Assembly: GCF_027947535.2 (NCBI RefSeq)
Contig: NZ_JAAGKO020000019.1
Coordinates: 1-64,000, forward strand
Origin: Streptantibioticus silvisoli
GTDB taxonomy: Bacteria; Actinomycetota; Actinomycetes; Streptomycetales; Streptomycetaceae
Direction: 5' to 3'
Length of the DNA stretch: 64,000 bases
Shown: one piece after another, positions 8,432 through 17,636 of the stretch
How the letters are laid out: each line of letters begins with the position of its first letter
Position numbering within the stretch: the stretch's first letter is position 1
Translations under genes and position numbers: made by a program
Notes under the pieces: generated by a model
Seen by the model: the letters and a program-made list of their open reading frames with translations, nothing else
What the model was told of the DNA's origin: nothing
Database searches by the model: none

Positions 8432-9548
8432 CGACGACCTGTCGGACAGGTACCGGGACGAACGCGACTGGGTGGCCGGGCGCATCGAACTCATCCGCGG
8501 CCTCCCCCACGTGGAGACACCGCTGATCGAAGTCCCGCTGCCCGCCAAGCTCGACGGGCTGCGGCTGTGCGTCAAGAACGAGTCCGTCCACCCTTCGGGC
8601 AGCCACAAGCACCGCCTGGCCGAGGCGCTGTTCACCAACGCACTCGCCAGTGGGTGGCTGCGCAGCGAAGGGCCCGTGGTCGAGGCGTCCAGCGGTTCCA
8701 CGGCCATCTCCGAGGCGTGGTTCTGCCAGCAGCTCGGCCTGGCGTTCGCCGCGGTGGTGCCCAGCGGTACGGCCAAGGAGAAGAAGGACGCCATCCGCGA
8801 TCTCAACGGCAACGTGGTCGAGGCGCCGCCGGGCGCGGACCTCTGCGAACACGCCCGGCAGTACGCGCTGAAGGTCGGCGGCCACTTCATGGACCAGTTC
8901 ACCTACGCGGAGCGGGCCTACGACTGGCACGGCGAGCACGGCCTCGCGCCGGAGCTGCTCGGCGCGGTGGACCCGGACTGGTTCGTGATGGGCGCGGGCA
9001 CCGGCGGCACCGTGACGTCCGTGGGCCGCTACGCCCGCAACACGGGCCGCAAGGTGCGCGTGTGCGTGACCGATCCGGAGAACTCCGCGTTCTTCGCCGG
9101 CTGGCGGGACGACAACCCGAAGGCCACGGACAAGGGCTCGCGGATCGAGGGGATCGGCCGGCCGAGAGTCGAGCCCTCGTTCCTGTTCCCGATGGTCAAC
9201 CGGATGATCCGGGTGTACGACGCGGCGTCGGTGGCGGCCATGCGGGTGGCCGCCGACCACCTGGGCTTCAGGCCCGGCCCCTCGACCGGGACCGGCCTGT
9301 TCGGCGCGCTGCGGATCCTGCACGGCATGCAGGACCGCGGTGAGCGGGGAACGGTCGCCACCCTCATGTGCGACGACGGCTCGCGCTACAACAACGAGTA
9401 CTACAACAACGACTGGTGCGCGGCCCACGGAATCGACTTCGAACCCTGGCTGGACCCCATCACAGAGTTCTTCCAGACCGGTGACTGGCGGCCGCCGACC
9501 ACCTTCGACACCGCTCCCCGGCCGAGCGACACCCTCTGGAACATGTGA
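8388..9548 (+). CDS. Cds1-like PLP enzyme (cysteine desulfhydrase / cysteine synthase family)
   Basis: About 386 residues of the cysteine-synthase fold. LCVKNESVHPSGSHKHRLAE carries the PLP lysine (SHKHR), VEASSGSTAISEAWF the cofactor phosphate loop, FVMGAGTGGTVTSVGRYAR the glycine loop, and VCVTDPENSAFFAGW, GSRIEGIGRPRVEPSF and CDDGSRYNNEYY follow. This pattern closely matches mycobacterial Cds1, which splits L-cysteine to sulfide, ammonia and pyruvate, more than CysK or CysM. The ATG at 8388 is chosen because GGAGG sits six bases before it; the longer frame from 8358 has no ribosome site. It is co-directional with the decarboxylase and S10 genes, separated by about 300 bp, so possibly the same unit. 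Confidence 0.8.
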   Translation: MSVTERAKVLDGTDDDDLSDRYRDERDWVAGRIELIRGLPHVETPLIEVPLPAKLDGLRLCVKNESVHPSGSHKHRLAEALFTNALASGWLRSEGPVVEASSGSTAISEAWFCQQLGLAFAAVVPSGTAKEKKDAIRDLNGNVVEAPPGADLCEHARQYALKVGGHFMDQFTYAERAYDWHGEHGLAPELLGAVDPDWFVMGAGTGGTVTSVGRYARNTGRKVRVCVTDPENSAFFAGWRDDNPKATDKGSRIEGIGRPRVEPSFLFPMVNRMIRVYDAASVAAMRVAADHLGFRPGPSTGTGLFGALRILHGMQDRGERGTVATLMCDDGSRYNNEYYNNDWCAAHGIDFEPWLDPITEFFQTGDWRPPTTFDTAPRPSDTLWNM

Positions 9549-9582
9549 CTCCGTCGCCACCTGCGGAAGGACCGCTCACCCC

Positions 9583-9930
9583 ATGAACCGCTTGCGCGCC
9601 CTCGGACACCGTGCGGCGACCACGAGTGCGGCCCTCCTCACCGGCGCCGCCGTGCTGGCCGCTCCCACCGCCGCACACGCCGCCGACCAGGAGCCCGTCT
9701 ACACCTGCCAGTTCGTCCTGGCCGACTCGATCAACCGCGTCGCGGGAGAGGACTGCACCGGTGGCCCCGCCGGCTACGAGGGCGCCGGCGACATCAGGAC
9801 GGCCGGCAACGACACCGTGTGGAAGTGCGCCCTGCTCGGCAGCGCCAACGACACCGCCCGCCCGGGCAGGCTCACCGTCGTCGGCCTCGTCGGCTGCGAA
9901 CAGCCCGGCGGCGACGTGGTGTCCGGGTAG
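9583..9930 (+). CDS. Small secreted protein of unknown function
   Basis: The protein has 115 residues. A classical Sec signal (MNRLRALGHRAATTSAALLT, hydrophobic core, AHA-AD cleavage near residue 34) precedes a mature domain of about 80 residues with four cysteines (YTCQF, EDCTGG, WKCALL, VGCEQP), enough for two disulfides. GGAAGGA lies 11 bases before the ATG. The gene begins 34 bp after the Cds1-like stop and could share its transcript. I do not recognise the family. Confidence 0.65.
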   Translation: MNRLRALGHRAATTSAALLTGAAVLAAPTAAHAADQEPVYTCQFVLADSINRVAGEDCTGGPAGYEGAGDIRTAGNDTVWKCALLGSANDTARPGRLTVVGLVGCEQPGGDVVSG

Positions 9931-10317
9931 GACTGGGGGCAGGGGGCGATTGCCCACCCGGCCCGGCCTCCTCGGGGAGCGGTATCTGCGGGCCCTTCGT
10001 CATGCGCTGTGCTCCAGTTGCTACGCGAACCTGGCCGCGGGGGAAGTGCGCGGGGGCGGTCCGGACCGTGCGTTGCTCCGGCGCGGTGAGATTCGGTCGA
10101 CTGGGGCGTGGGGGCCGGAGGGGTTCGAGGAGGCTGTTGTCCGTGGGGTACGGCCGGCTACGGCCGCATGCCGCTGGTGCCGGTGAATTCGCAGGCCCGG
10201 TAGTCGGTGGCGCTCGCGGTCGGAGGTGAGCCAACCGCAGTGAAATGACCCTCCTGGCGCTCCCGGAGTTTCCGCTTTCCTTTGTGACCGGTCACGGAGA
10301 AGAATCGTCCGGAACTG
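9931..10317. other. Gene-free stretch
   Basis: GC-rich sequence with frames on both strands but no signal peptide, domain or good ribosome site. It lies between the tail of the secreted-protein gene and the convergent Uma2 gene and may hold their terminators. I see no clear stem-loop with a U-run. Confidence 0.4.
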
Positions 10318-10884
10318 TCAGATGGTCCCCAGGTCGACAGTGACGGAGAAGGGTGCGGCAGCCTTGATCGCACCGGGGAACATCTCGCCGTCCCGGTAGG
10401 TCCTTGTGGCGGGGTCGAGAACGTAGGTGTACGTGATGGGGACACCGGTGGCTGCCTGTTCGATCCGCCAGTAGAAGGGGATGCCGGCCTTGGCGTACTG
10501 GTCCACCTTCACGATGCGGTCGGTGGTCTCCGAGCCGGGTGAGACGACCTCGACGACCAGGAGCACGTGTTCGGGGCGGGTGGGTGTGACGTCGATGGTC
10601 TCTGCCCGGTAGACGACGACGTCCGGACGGCGATTGGTGAGCGGAACGTCCTGCAGGCGGACGTCGAAGTCCGTGTCGGCGTTCCAGTCCGAGCCCGCGG
10701 CGGTGTCCAGGGCATTGGCCAGGATTCGGGCCAGCCGGGTGCGCCGCTTCGACGCGCTCGGGCTCACGACGACCATCCCGTCCACGATCTCGATGCCGGC
10801 GCACTGCTCCTCGGACCAGGAGTCGTACTGCTCCACGCTGATCTGCGCGTGCATCCACGCGGGCGCGACCATCTCAGCGGTCAT
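10318..10884 (-). CDS. Uma2-family PD-(D/E)XK endonuclease
   Basis: This 188-residue protein matches the Uma2 (DUF820) pattern: EEQCAGIEIVDGMVVVSPSA near the start, NRRPDVVVYRAE with the first catalytic acidic residue, LLVVEVVSPGSETTDRIVK with the E-x-V strand, and KVDQYAKAGIPFYWRIE as the conserved helix. Streptomyces genomes carry many copies and their biological role is mostly unknown. AGGAGGTGTGCC lies before the ATG at 10884. It stands alone, with no partner genes, beside decayed DNA. Confidence 0.85.
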   Translation of the reverse strand: MTAEMVAPAWMHAQISVEQYDSWSEEQCAGIEIVDGMVVVSPSASKRRTRLARILANALDTAAGSDWNADTDFDVRLQDVPLTNRRPDVVVYRAETIDVTPTRPEHVLLVVEVVSPGSETTDRIVKVDQYAKAGIPFYWRIEQAATGVPITYTYVLDPATRTYRDGEMFPGAIKAAAPFSVTVDLGTI

Positions 10885-12291
10885 GGCACACCTCCTTCGA
10901 GGATGCTCGTTGGTTCTGTGCTGCTCGGCTCAGCGTACTGTCCTGCGTCGTCAGGACACCCGCTTTGGAGGGGAACGTCCACGCCCGGGTGGACGGCCCG
11001 TGGGCTTCGTCCGTCGCGTCGTCGAAGTGGAGGTGCGGAGGCTTCCCATCTCCGCGCCCTGCGGTGCGGGAGGCTGCACAACATGAACCGCCTGCGCCGA
11101 GCCCGACTACCTCATGCAGGTGGCGGAGGACCCCGATGGTTCCCGGCGCATGCCCTCGCCCGTCGCCGAGATCGTCCGGGCCGCATCCGGGTGCTCGGCG
11201 AGTGACGTGGGCCTGGGAGTGCCTCCCCCTGCGAGGAACAGGTGATGGGTGGTGCGCCGCCGGCCTTCGTCTGCGGAGTCGAGAAGGGGGCCGACGAGTT
11301 GGTTCGAACTGCGGAAGCCCTCTATCTCGACGGGACCTCGTACCGGGGTGAGATCGCCAGGAGCAAGACCGCCGATGTCCCTTGGGCGGCATGTTCGCGC
11401 CCGACAGCGAGATCGGCCTTCGTGGGCAGCTGAGGGACCCGCCGGCACGGGCGGTGGCGCGGGCTACGCCCAAGACGTCACTACGCCCCTGACGGCCGTG
11501 TCCAGCAGGGAGACGATCGGCTCCGTATCCGCGGCCGACGAGGCCTCGGGTACCCGTCCGGCCGCGTGAAGAGGTGGCCGTCGTTCTGCCGGTCCGGTCC
11601 GGCACTCTGCCTCTCCTCGGCCTGACGCCGACGGTGTGCGTGCAGGAAGGCGACGCGGGAGTTCGGCAAGGCGTTGCGCCTCTGGGGCCGCGATCCAGGA
11701 AATCGCATGAAGTCCGCTGAGGTGTGGGGCGTAAGGGTGTTCGCGCCGGAGGCGTCCTTGGTCCCGGTGCAGGCGCAGAGGATTCGCCCGAGGCGGTCAT
11801 TTCGCTCATCAGGTGCTACTGCCGTGTCCGGGAGGCGCCGAGGATCGTACAGACCCGTGCCAGGCGGCGGGTGGCAATCCGCGGACCAGCATGGAAGACG
11901 GTCAAGGGGTTGCGCTCACGGACACCTGCGGCCTGCACGGGCAGGGCTTCACCGCGCCGGCCCGGCCTGCCCGATCACCCGTCGCCCCGGGGCGCGGAAG
12001 GGTGGATCCATGCTCTGCCACGGGTGGCGGAGTCGCTTCCCGGTATGCCCGGGTCGCTTCCCCCGGCCACCGGTGAGTGCTGGTTGGCGGCGCGGGGGCC
12101 GCCGGCGTGGTGGGTTCGAGCGAGGCGCTCATTCGGATGACCCGATCCCTCTGATCGGGCAGGCGTGGCGCGAAAGCGAGGCGAGAAGTCGCGTTCGCAT
12201 ATATGAATTGTGGTCGCCAGCGTGAACTACTGGTAACGATAAGCGTGTCCTCGCGACGGCGTCAATGCCCCGCGGTTCCGAAACCCCCCCT
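10885..12291. other. 1.4 kb without a supportable gene
   Basis: Frames are short and switch often. Segments such as GADELVRTAEALYLDGTSYR (11299-11358, + strand) look protein-like but cannot be extended, so they may be remnants of decayed genes. The last part, about 12190-12290, is less GC-rich and leads into the tandem repeats before the chitinase gene. No RNA gene was recognised. Confidence 0.4.
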
Positions 12292-12426
12292 CGCCGCACG
12301 GGACGGGCAACCTCGTCGCACGGGGACGCGCAACCTCGTCGCACAGGACGGGCAACGGCGACGCACGGGACGGGCAACCTCGCCGCACGGGACGCGCAAC
12401 CTCGTCGCAATTGGACCCGCAACGGC
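12292..12426. repeat. About six tandem copies of a ~22 bp unit upstream of the chitinase gene
   Basis: The unit is close to CGTCGCACGGGACGCGCAACCT. Copies start at about 12292, 12314, 12337, 12359, 12381 and 12403, with variation mainly in the last three bases (CCT or CGG) and in GGGC/GCGC. They lie 175 bp before the chitinase ATG. Adjacent copies without unique spacers rule out a CRISPR array. Confidence 0.75.
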
Positions 12427-12600
12427 GACGGCCGAATCTGACACGACGTCTTGACGGTTCACGCCGGGGGCAACTAACTTCCGAGCACGGTCGTCAGGAA
12501 AGCTTCCTAACCGTCCCTGTGTGCGAGAACCGGGGGCGGCCGCGCATCCTCCAGTCCGACCTGCAGCCGGACCGATCCGGCCAGAATCTGAAGGCTTCTC

Positions 12601-15600
12601 ATGAGATCACTCATGCCAACACGGAAGCCGGGCGGCCGCCGCTTCGGCATCCGCACGTTGCTCCTCGCCGGAGCCACGCTGCTGGCGTCCGCCGGCCTCG
12701 CCGTCACGACGCCGGGCAGCGCGTCCGCTGCCACCGACACCGCTCTTCCCGCGCACGTTTTCGCGCCCTACTGGGAGTCCTACAGCGGGGACAACGCCCT
12801 GACGGTCTCGCAGCAGTCGGGATCGAAGTACCTCACCGCGGCGTTCATCCAGACCGCTGGCGCCGGCTCGTGCACGGCGTACTGGGACGGGGACACCAGC
12901 CAGCCGATCTCCTCGTCCACCTTCGGCAGCCAGATCTCCTCGATCCAGGCGGCCGGCGGCAACGTGATCCCGTCCTTCGGCGGCTACACGGCCGACACCA
13001 CGGGCACTGACATCGCCGACAGTTGCACAAGCGTCAGCGCGATCGCGTCCGTGTACGAGAACGTCATCACCACCTACAACGTGCCGCGCATCGACCTGGA
13101 CATCGAGCAGGACTCGCTGACTGACACGGCCGGCTACGAGCGGCGCAACGAGGCGGTCGCCGAAGTCGAGTCGTGGGCCGCGGCCAACGGGCGCACGATC
13201 CAGTTCTCGTACACGCTCCCGTCCGACACCACCGGCCTTGACTCCACCGAGCTGCCCATCCTGCGGAACGCCGTCTCGGTCGGCGCCAAGGTCGGCGTGG
13301 TCAACCTGATGACCTTCGACTACTACACCGGCACCTCGCACGAGATGGCCACCGCGACCGAGACCGCGGCGTCAGGCCTGGAGAGCCAGCTCGCCTCGCT
13401 CTACCCCTCCGACGCCGCCTCGCAGCTGTGGGCCATGATCGGCGTGACCGAAATGCCTGGCATCGACGACTACGGTTCGGGCGAAACCTTCACCGAGGCC
13501 GACGCCTCAAAGGTGCTGAGCTGGGCTGGGAGCGAGGGCATCAACACCCTGTCTCTCTGGGCGATCGAACGGGACAACGGCGGCTGCGTCGGCACGGCCG
13601 GATCGGACAGCTGCTCCGGCATCTCCCAGCCGACCTGGTACTTCGCCAACGCGTTCGAACCGTTCACCACTTCCTCGGGCGGCTCCACGCCGGCAGGCAC
13701 GATCGTCGGGAACCCGTCGGGCCTGTGCCTGGGCGACAGCGGCGGATCGACCACGCTGAAGACGACCGCGGACATCGACACCTGTGACGGTTCCGCCGCT
13801 CAGAGTTGGACCGCGTCCGGCGGCACGCTCGTCGACGGCAACGGCCTGTGCCTGAGCGTCACCGGCGCCTCCACGGCGCCGAAGGCGACCGCCGAGGTCT
13901 ATACCTGCAACGGCAGCGTCAGCGAGAACTGGACGGTCGAGTCGAACGGCACCATCGTCAATGACAACTCGGGCCTGTGTCTGAGCGTGGTCGGCAGCGC
14001 CACCACCACCGGCTCGATCGCCGACATCTACACCTGCAACGGCAGCGCCAGCGAGAACTGGACGATCTCGACCGGCTCGTCACCGCCCTCAACGCCAACC
14101 TTCGGCTCGAACGTGTACGTGTTCAACACCTCAATGTCGACCACCACGATCCAGAACGACATCAACGCCGTGTACGCGACGCAGAAATCAAACCAGTTCG
14201 GCACCCAGCGCTACGAGCTGATGTTCGAACCGGGGACGTACGACGTCACCGTCCCGGTCGGCTTCTACACCGAGGTCGTCGGACTCGGTCAGAAGCCGAC
14301 GCAGACCGTGATCACCGGTGGTGGGATCTACACGGACGCGAGCTGGAACGGCGGCAACGCCACCGAGAACTTCTGGCGCGACGTCGAGAACATCACCATC
14401 GACCCGTCCTCCGGCAGCACCGAATGGGCCGCGTCCCAGGCCGCGCCGCTGCGCCGGGTGCAGATCGACGGCAAAGCCGTGCTCGCCGACAACAACGGCT
14501 GGGCCTCGGGCGGCTTCATCGCCGACTCGGTCGTCACCGGCCAGGTCAACGCCGAGACCCAGCAGCAGTACATCTCCCGCAACGACCAGTACGGCAGCTG
14601 GACGGGCTCGAACTGGAACATGGTGTTCGTCGGCGACACCGGCGTTCCCGGAACGAGCTTCCCGAACCCGCCGGACACCACGGTCAGCAACACCCCGGCC
14701 GTTGCCGAGAAACCGTACGTCTACGTCGACTCCTCCGGGAACTGGGACGTGTTCGTGCCCTCCGACGAAAGCAACTCGCAGGGCACGACATGGGCGAACG
14801 GCAACACGCCGGGGACGTCGCTGCCGCTGAGCGACTTCTTCATCGCGACCCCGAGCGACACCGTCAGCGACATCAACAACGCGCTCGCGGCCGGAAAGGA
14901 CCTGCTGTTCACCCCGGGCGTCTACCAGATCGACGGCACCATCCAGGTCAACAACCCGGACACCGTGGTGCTCGGCCTCGGTCTGGCGACGCTGGTGTCG
15001 AACGGCGGCAACACGGTCCTGTCGACCGCGGATGTCAACGGCATCCGTATCGGGGGGCTGCTCTTCGACGCCGGAACGACGAACTCCGCCGAACTCGTGC
15101 AGATCGGCCCGGCCGGCTCCTCCGCCGACCACTCGGCCGACCCGACGATCCTGTCCGACGTCTTCGCCCGGATCGGCGGCGCAACGGTCGGGCAGGCATC
15201 GGAATCACTGGTGATCAACAGCAACAACGTCATCGGTGACGACCTGTGGCTCTGGCGCGCCGACCACGGCAACTCCGGAACCGTCGGCTGGACCACCAAC
15301 GTCGCTCCCAACGGCCTCGCGGTCAACGGCGCGAACGTCACCATCTACGGACTCGCCGTCGAGCACTACCAGCACATCCAGACCCAGTGGAACGGCAACG
15401 GAGGAGCCGTCTACTTCTACCAGAGCGAGATGCCCTACGACCCGCCGAACCAAGCGTCCTGGATGAACGGCTCGGCGGACGGCTACGCCTCGCTCAACGT
15501 CCACTCCACCGTCACCGACTTCCAGGCATACGGCCTCGGCGTCTACTGCCTGTTCACGGACACCAGTATCCAGTCCGCCAACGCGATCACCGCACCGAAC

Positions 15601-15741
15601 ACATCGGGTGTGCAGTTCCACTCGATGGTGACGATCTCGCTGGGCAACGGCGCGGGTGGCATCATCGACAACATCATCAACGGCACCGGCGGCCGGGTGG
15701 GCCCCGGTACGACCAAGGAGGACCTCGCCAGCTACAACTGA
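12601..15741 (+). CDS. Secreted GH18 chitinase - ricin-type lectin - beta-helix protein
   Basis: The protein has 1046 residues. A signal peptide covers about residues 1-43 (cleavage near SASA-AT). Residues 45-355 are a GH18 barrel like Streptomyces chitinases: VFAPYWESY, VIPSFGGYTA and the acid motif RIDLDIEQD with catalytic Glu about 169. Residues about 363-490 contain three CBM13-like repeats, each with GLCL and a closing SENWT or AQSWT. Residues 500-1046 form a right-handed beta-helix type region (FEPGTYDVTVPVGFYTEVVG, LFTPGVYQIDGTIQVNN) related to pectate-lyase-like glucanases. The combination suits chitin plus fungal glucan attack, although activity of the C-terminal part is inferred. 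AAGG six bases before the ATG fixes the start. Tandem repeats lie upstream. Confidence 0.85.
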   Translation: MRSLMPTRKPGGRRFGIRTLLLAGATLLASAGLAVTTPGSASAATDTALPAHVFAPYWESYSGDNALTVSQQSGSKYLTAAFIQTAGAGSCTAYWDGDTSQPISSSTFGSQISSIQAAGGNVIPSFGGYTADTTGTDIADSCTSVSAIASVYENVITTYNVPRIDLDIEQDSLTDTAGYERRNEAVAEVESWAAANGRTIQFSYTLPSDTTGLDSTELPILRNAVSVGAKVGVVNLMTFDYYTGTSHEMATATETAASGLESQLASLYPSDAASQLWAMIGVTEMPGIDDYGSGETFTEADASKVLSWAGSEGINTLSLWAIERDNGGCVGTAGSDSCSGISQPTWYFANAFEPFTTSSGGSTPAGTIVGNPSGLCLGDSGGSTTLKTTADIDTCDGSAAQSWTASGGTLVDGNGLCLSVTGASTAPKATAEVYTCNGSVSENWTVESNGTIVNDNSGLCLSVVGSATTTGSIADIYTCNGSASENWTISTGSSPPSTPTFGSNVYVFNTSMSTTTIQNDINAVYATQKSNQFGTQRYELMFEPGTYDVTVPVGFYTEVVGLGQKPTQTVITGGGIYTDASWNGGNATENFWRDVENITIDPSSGSTEWAASQAAPLRRVQIDGKAVLADNNGWASGGFIADSVVTGQVNAETQQQYISRNDQYGSWTGSNWNMVFVGDTGVPGTSFPNPPDTTVSNTPAVAEKPYVYVDSSGNWDVFVPSDESNSQGTTWANGNTPGTSLPLSDFFIATPSDTVSDINNALAAGKDLLFTPGVYQIDGTIQVNNPDTVVLGLGLATLVSNGGNTVLSTADVNGIRIGGLLFDAGTTNSAELVQIGPAGSSADHSADPTILSDVFARIGGATVGQASESLVINSNNVIGDDLWLWRADHGNSGTVGWTTNVAPNGLAVNGANVTIYGLAVEHYQHIQTQWNGNGGAVYFYQSEMPYDPPNQASWMNGSADGYASLNVHSTVTDFQAYGLGVYCLFTDTSIQSANAITAPNTSGVQFHSMVTISLGNGAGGIIDNIINGTGGRVGPGTTKEDLASYN

Positions 15742-15809
15742 GGCACCCGACCACCCTGACGACCGGCCCAGGCATCGTGTGCCCCTGGCACATGCCCTGC
15801 CCGGCGGGT

Positions 15810-16231
15810 GGCGGAGCAGCCCGCGTAGGCGATGGCGGGCCGACCGGTCATGGCGATGACCGGTCGGCCCTGGATGACCACCGCGGGCTGCGCGGCGACC
15901 GGTTCGGGGGCGGGCGGCGGTGCGGTGTCCGGTCCGGTGGTGGCCGAACCGGCCGGCACCTCACGGCCGGGCGGCCAGAGGTTCGGCGGCCGGCACGCCG
16001 GTGACGGCCCCGGGCCTCGGTCCACCCCACCGGCCCGTCCGGCGTCGTGCCCGCGCCGAGCAACCGGACGGCCCCGCCCGGCACCCGCACATCGATCGGG
16101 GTCTCCACCAACAGCAGCGGCCGGCCCTGCCCGTCGCAGAGTTGGAGCACCGAGCCGTCACCGAGCGACCGCAGCCGCAGGTCGGGCCCGGCGGCGGCCA
16201 GGGCCGCGGCGAGCGTGCGCGGGTCGGGCAT
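15810..16231 (-). pseudogene. DUF6177-like remnant with frameshifts
   Basis: From 16231 the frame reads MPDPRTLAAALAAAGPDLRL, VLQLCDGQGRPLLLVETPI, VRVPGGAVRLLGAG and VGWTEAR. It then shifts to GAVTGVPAAEPLAAR, and again to GREVPAGSATTGPDT and AVVIQGRPVIAMTG. This order matches DUF6177 proteins, which in Streptomyces often sit beside type VII secretion genes (from memory). At least two frameshifts and the missing C-terminus make it non-functional. Confidence 0.5.
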
Positions 16232-16264
16232 CCGCAGCGAGGTGGCGAGCGTACGGTCGGCGCA

Positions 16265-16700
16265 GGAGTCCCCGGGGCGTTGAGCCGCTGGGCCCGAGCG
16301 GACGAGGATCCGGCGCGAACGCGACGCTGTTGAGCGGCGGAATATCTCGGCGGACCGGTCCCGGAACGCCGTCTGCGCCGTCCCGGACCGGCCGTTCGGC
16401 GGTCCGCGCCATCAGGATGTAGAGGTGCACGGAGCCCGCCAGCGCCAGTGGCGCGAGCATCGACAGCCCACCGACGACACCGTCACCCAGGTGCAGGGCG
16501 GACCGTCCGGCCTGCGGTCCGTGGTTCAGCGTGATGGCGTGCAACGCGTTCGCGCCGAGGCTTGGGCTGGTGGCCGCGAGGAAGAGGAACCAGGCGTACA
16601 GCCGGGCACCGAAGTGACGGTGACGAGGGAGCAGGATCGCTCGCACGCCGTACGCGATGAACCCGCCGATGAACACCGGGAACAGATAACTGAGCCCGCG
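16265..16700 (-). pseudogene. Membrane protein fragment cut by an IS5-family element
   Basis: About 140 residues contain three or four hydrophobic segments: LSYLFPVFIGGFIAYGVRAI, ARLYAWFLFLAATSPSLGAN and LSMLAPLALAGSVHLYILMA. A Pro/Asp-rich tail follows. The pattern is like DUF2637/SpdB-type membrane proteins of actinomycete plasmids, but I am not certain of the family. Its N-terminus disappears at about 16700, exactly where the transposase begins on the other strand. It and the adjacent DUF6177 remnant probably belonged to one locus. Confidence 0.45.
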
Positions 16701-17453
16701 GTTGTTCGGTCGGCTGGTGACCGCGTTGCGCCGTGAGGGTGCCGAGGCGGTGCGGCGGGGGTGGCCGTGGGGTCTGCCGCTGGAGGACCGGGTACTGCTG
16801 GTGGCCGCGTACTGGCGCACGAACCTGACGCTGCGGCAGCTCGCGCCGCTGGTCGGGGTGTCGAAGTCGGCGGCCGACCGCATCGTCGACCACCTCGGCC
16901 CGTGTCTTGCGCTCCGGCCGCGTAGGCGGTTCCGCAAGGAGACCGTGCTGATCGTCGACGGCACCCTGGTGCCCACACGCGACCACGCCGTGGCCGAGCG
17001 GTCGAAGAACTACCGGGGTTCCACGAACCACCAGGTCGTCATCGATGCCGACACCCGCCTGGTCGTCGTGATCGGCCGACCGCTGCCCGGCAACCGCAAC
17101 GACTGCAAGGCGTGGGAACTGTCCGGTGCGAAGAAGGCGGTCGGCCGCACCATGGTGATCGCCGACGGCGGCTACCGCGGAACCGGCCTGATCATCCCGC
17201 ACCGACGCGAACGCGGCCGGGCCGAACTGCCGGCCTGGAAGGAAGAACACAACACCTCCCACCGCAACGTCCGTGCCCGCGTCGAGCACACCTTCGCCCA
17301 CATGAAGACCTGGAAGATCCTCCGCGACTGCCGCCTGAAAGGTGACGGCGTCCACCAGGCCATCCTCGGCATCGCCCGACTCCACAACCTCACCATCGCT
17401 CGATCGCCACCCCGGCTCCAGACAGAACCATGCCCATGATCAACGCTTAGGCA
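16701..17453 (+). mobile_element. IS5-family element, copy 1, 5'-truncated
   Basis: The block runs from the first transposase codons at the junction with the membrane-protein fragment to about 17453, just after the transposase stop. Compared with copy 2, the right end lacks 11 bp (ATTACGGGACA) between GATCA and ACGCTTAG. No clear left terminal inverted repeat is seen, so the left end appears lost. Confidence 0.6.
16702..17439 (+). CDS. IS5-family DDE transposase, probably missing its first residues
   Basis: The protein has 245 residues. RVLLVAAYWRTNLTLRQLAP and LVGVSKSAADRIVDHLG are the HTH (HTH_Tnp_4-like) part. VLIVDGTLVPTRD gives the first catalytic Asp, TMVIADGGYRGTG the second, and HNTSHRNVRARVEHTFAHMK the Glu of a DDE_Tnp_4 domain. 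The N-terminus lacks the 15-25 residues that relatives have before this point, and the GTG at 16702 lies at a DNA junction with no ribosome site, so it is likely inactive. Copy 2 at 22.6 kb is almost identical from SAADRIVDHLGP to the end. Confidence 0.75.
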   Translation: MFGRLVTALRREGAEAVRRGWPWGLPLEDRVLLVAAYWRTNLTLRQLAPLVGVSKSAADRIVDHLGPCLALRPRRRFRKETVLIVDGTLVPTRDHAVAERSKNYRGSTNHQVVIDADTRLVVVIGRPLPGNRNDCKAWELSGAKKAVGRTMVIADGGYRGTGLIIPHRRERGRAELPAWKEEHNTSHRNVRARVEHTFAHMKTWKILRDCRLKGDGVHQAILGIARLHNLTIARSPPRLQTEPCP

Positions 17454-17636
17454 GGTAACTGACACCCGACCTGATCGCGCACGCCGTGGTCTTCGTGGCC
17501 GGCGATGAGGGGCCGCCACGACACGGAGGGCGGCACCGGAAGTGCGCGATCGCCGCTGGCGCGTGATCGCGCCGGGATCGTGTTTGCCATGTTCTGTTCT
17601 GGCAGCGTGAACCCCGACCTCGGCGCGATCATCGGC

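Noticed and set aside
12292-12426. Possible CRISPR array
   Set aside because: Units are adjacent with no unique spacers, and no cas gene is near.
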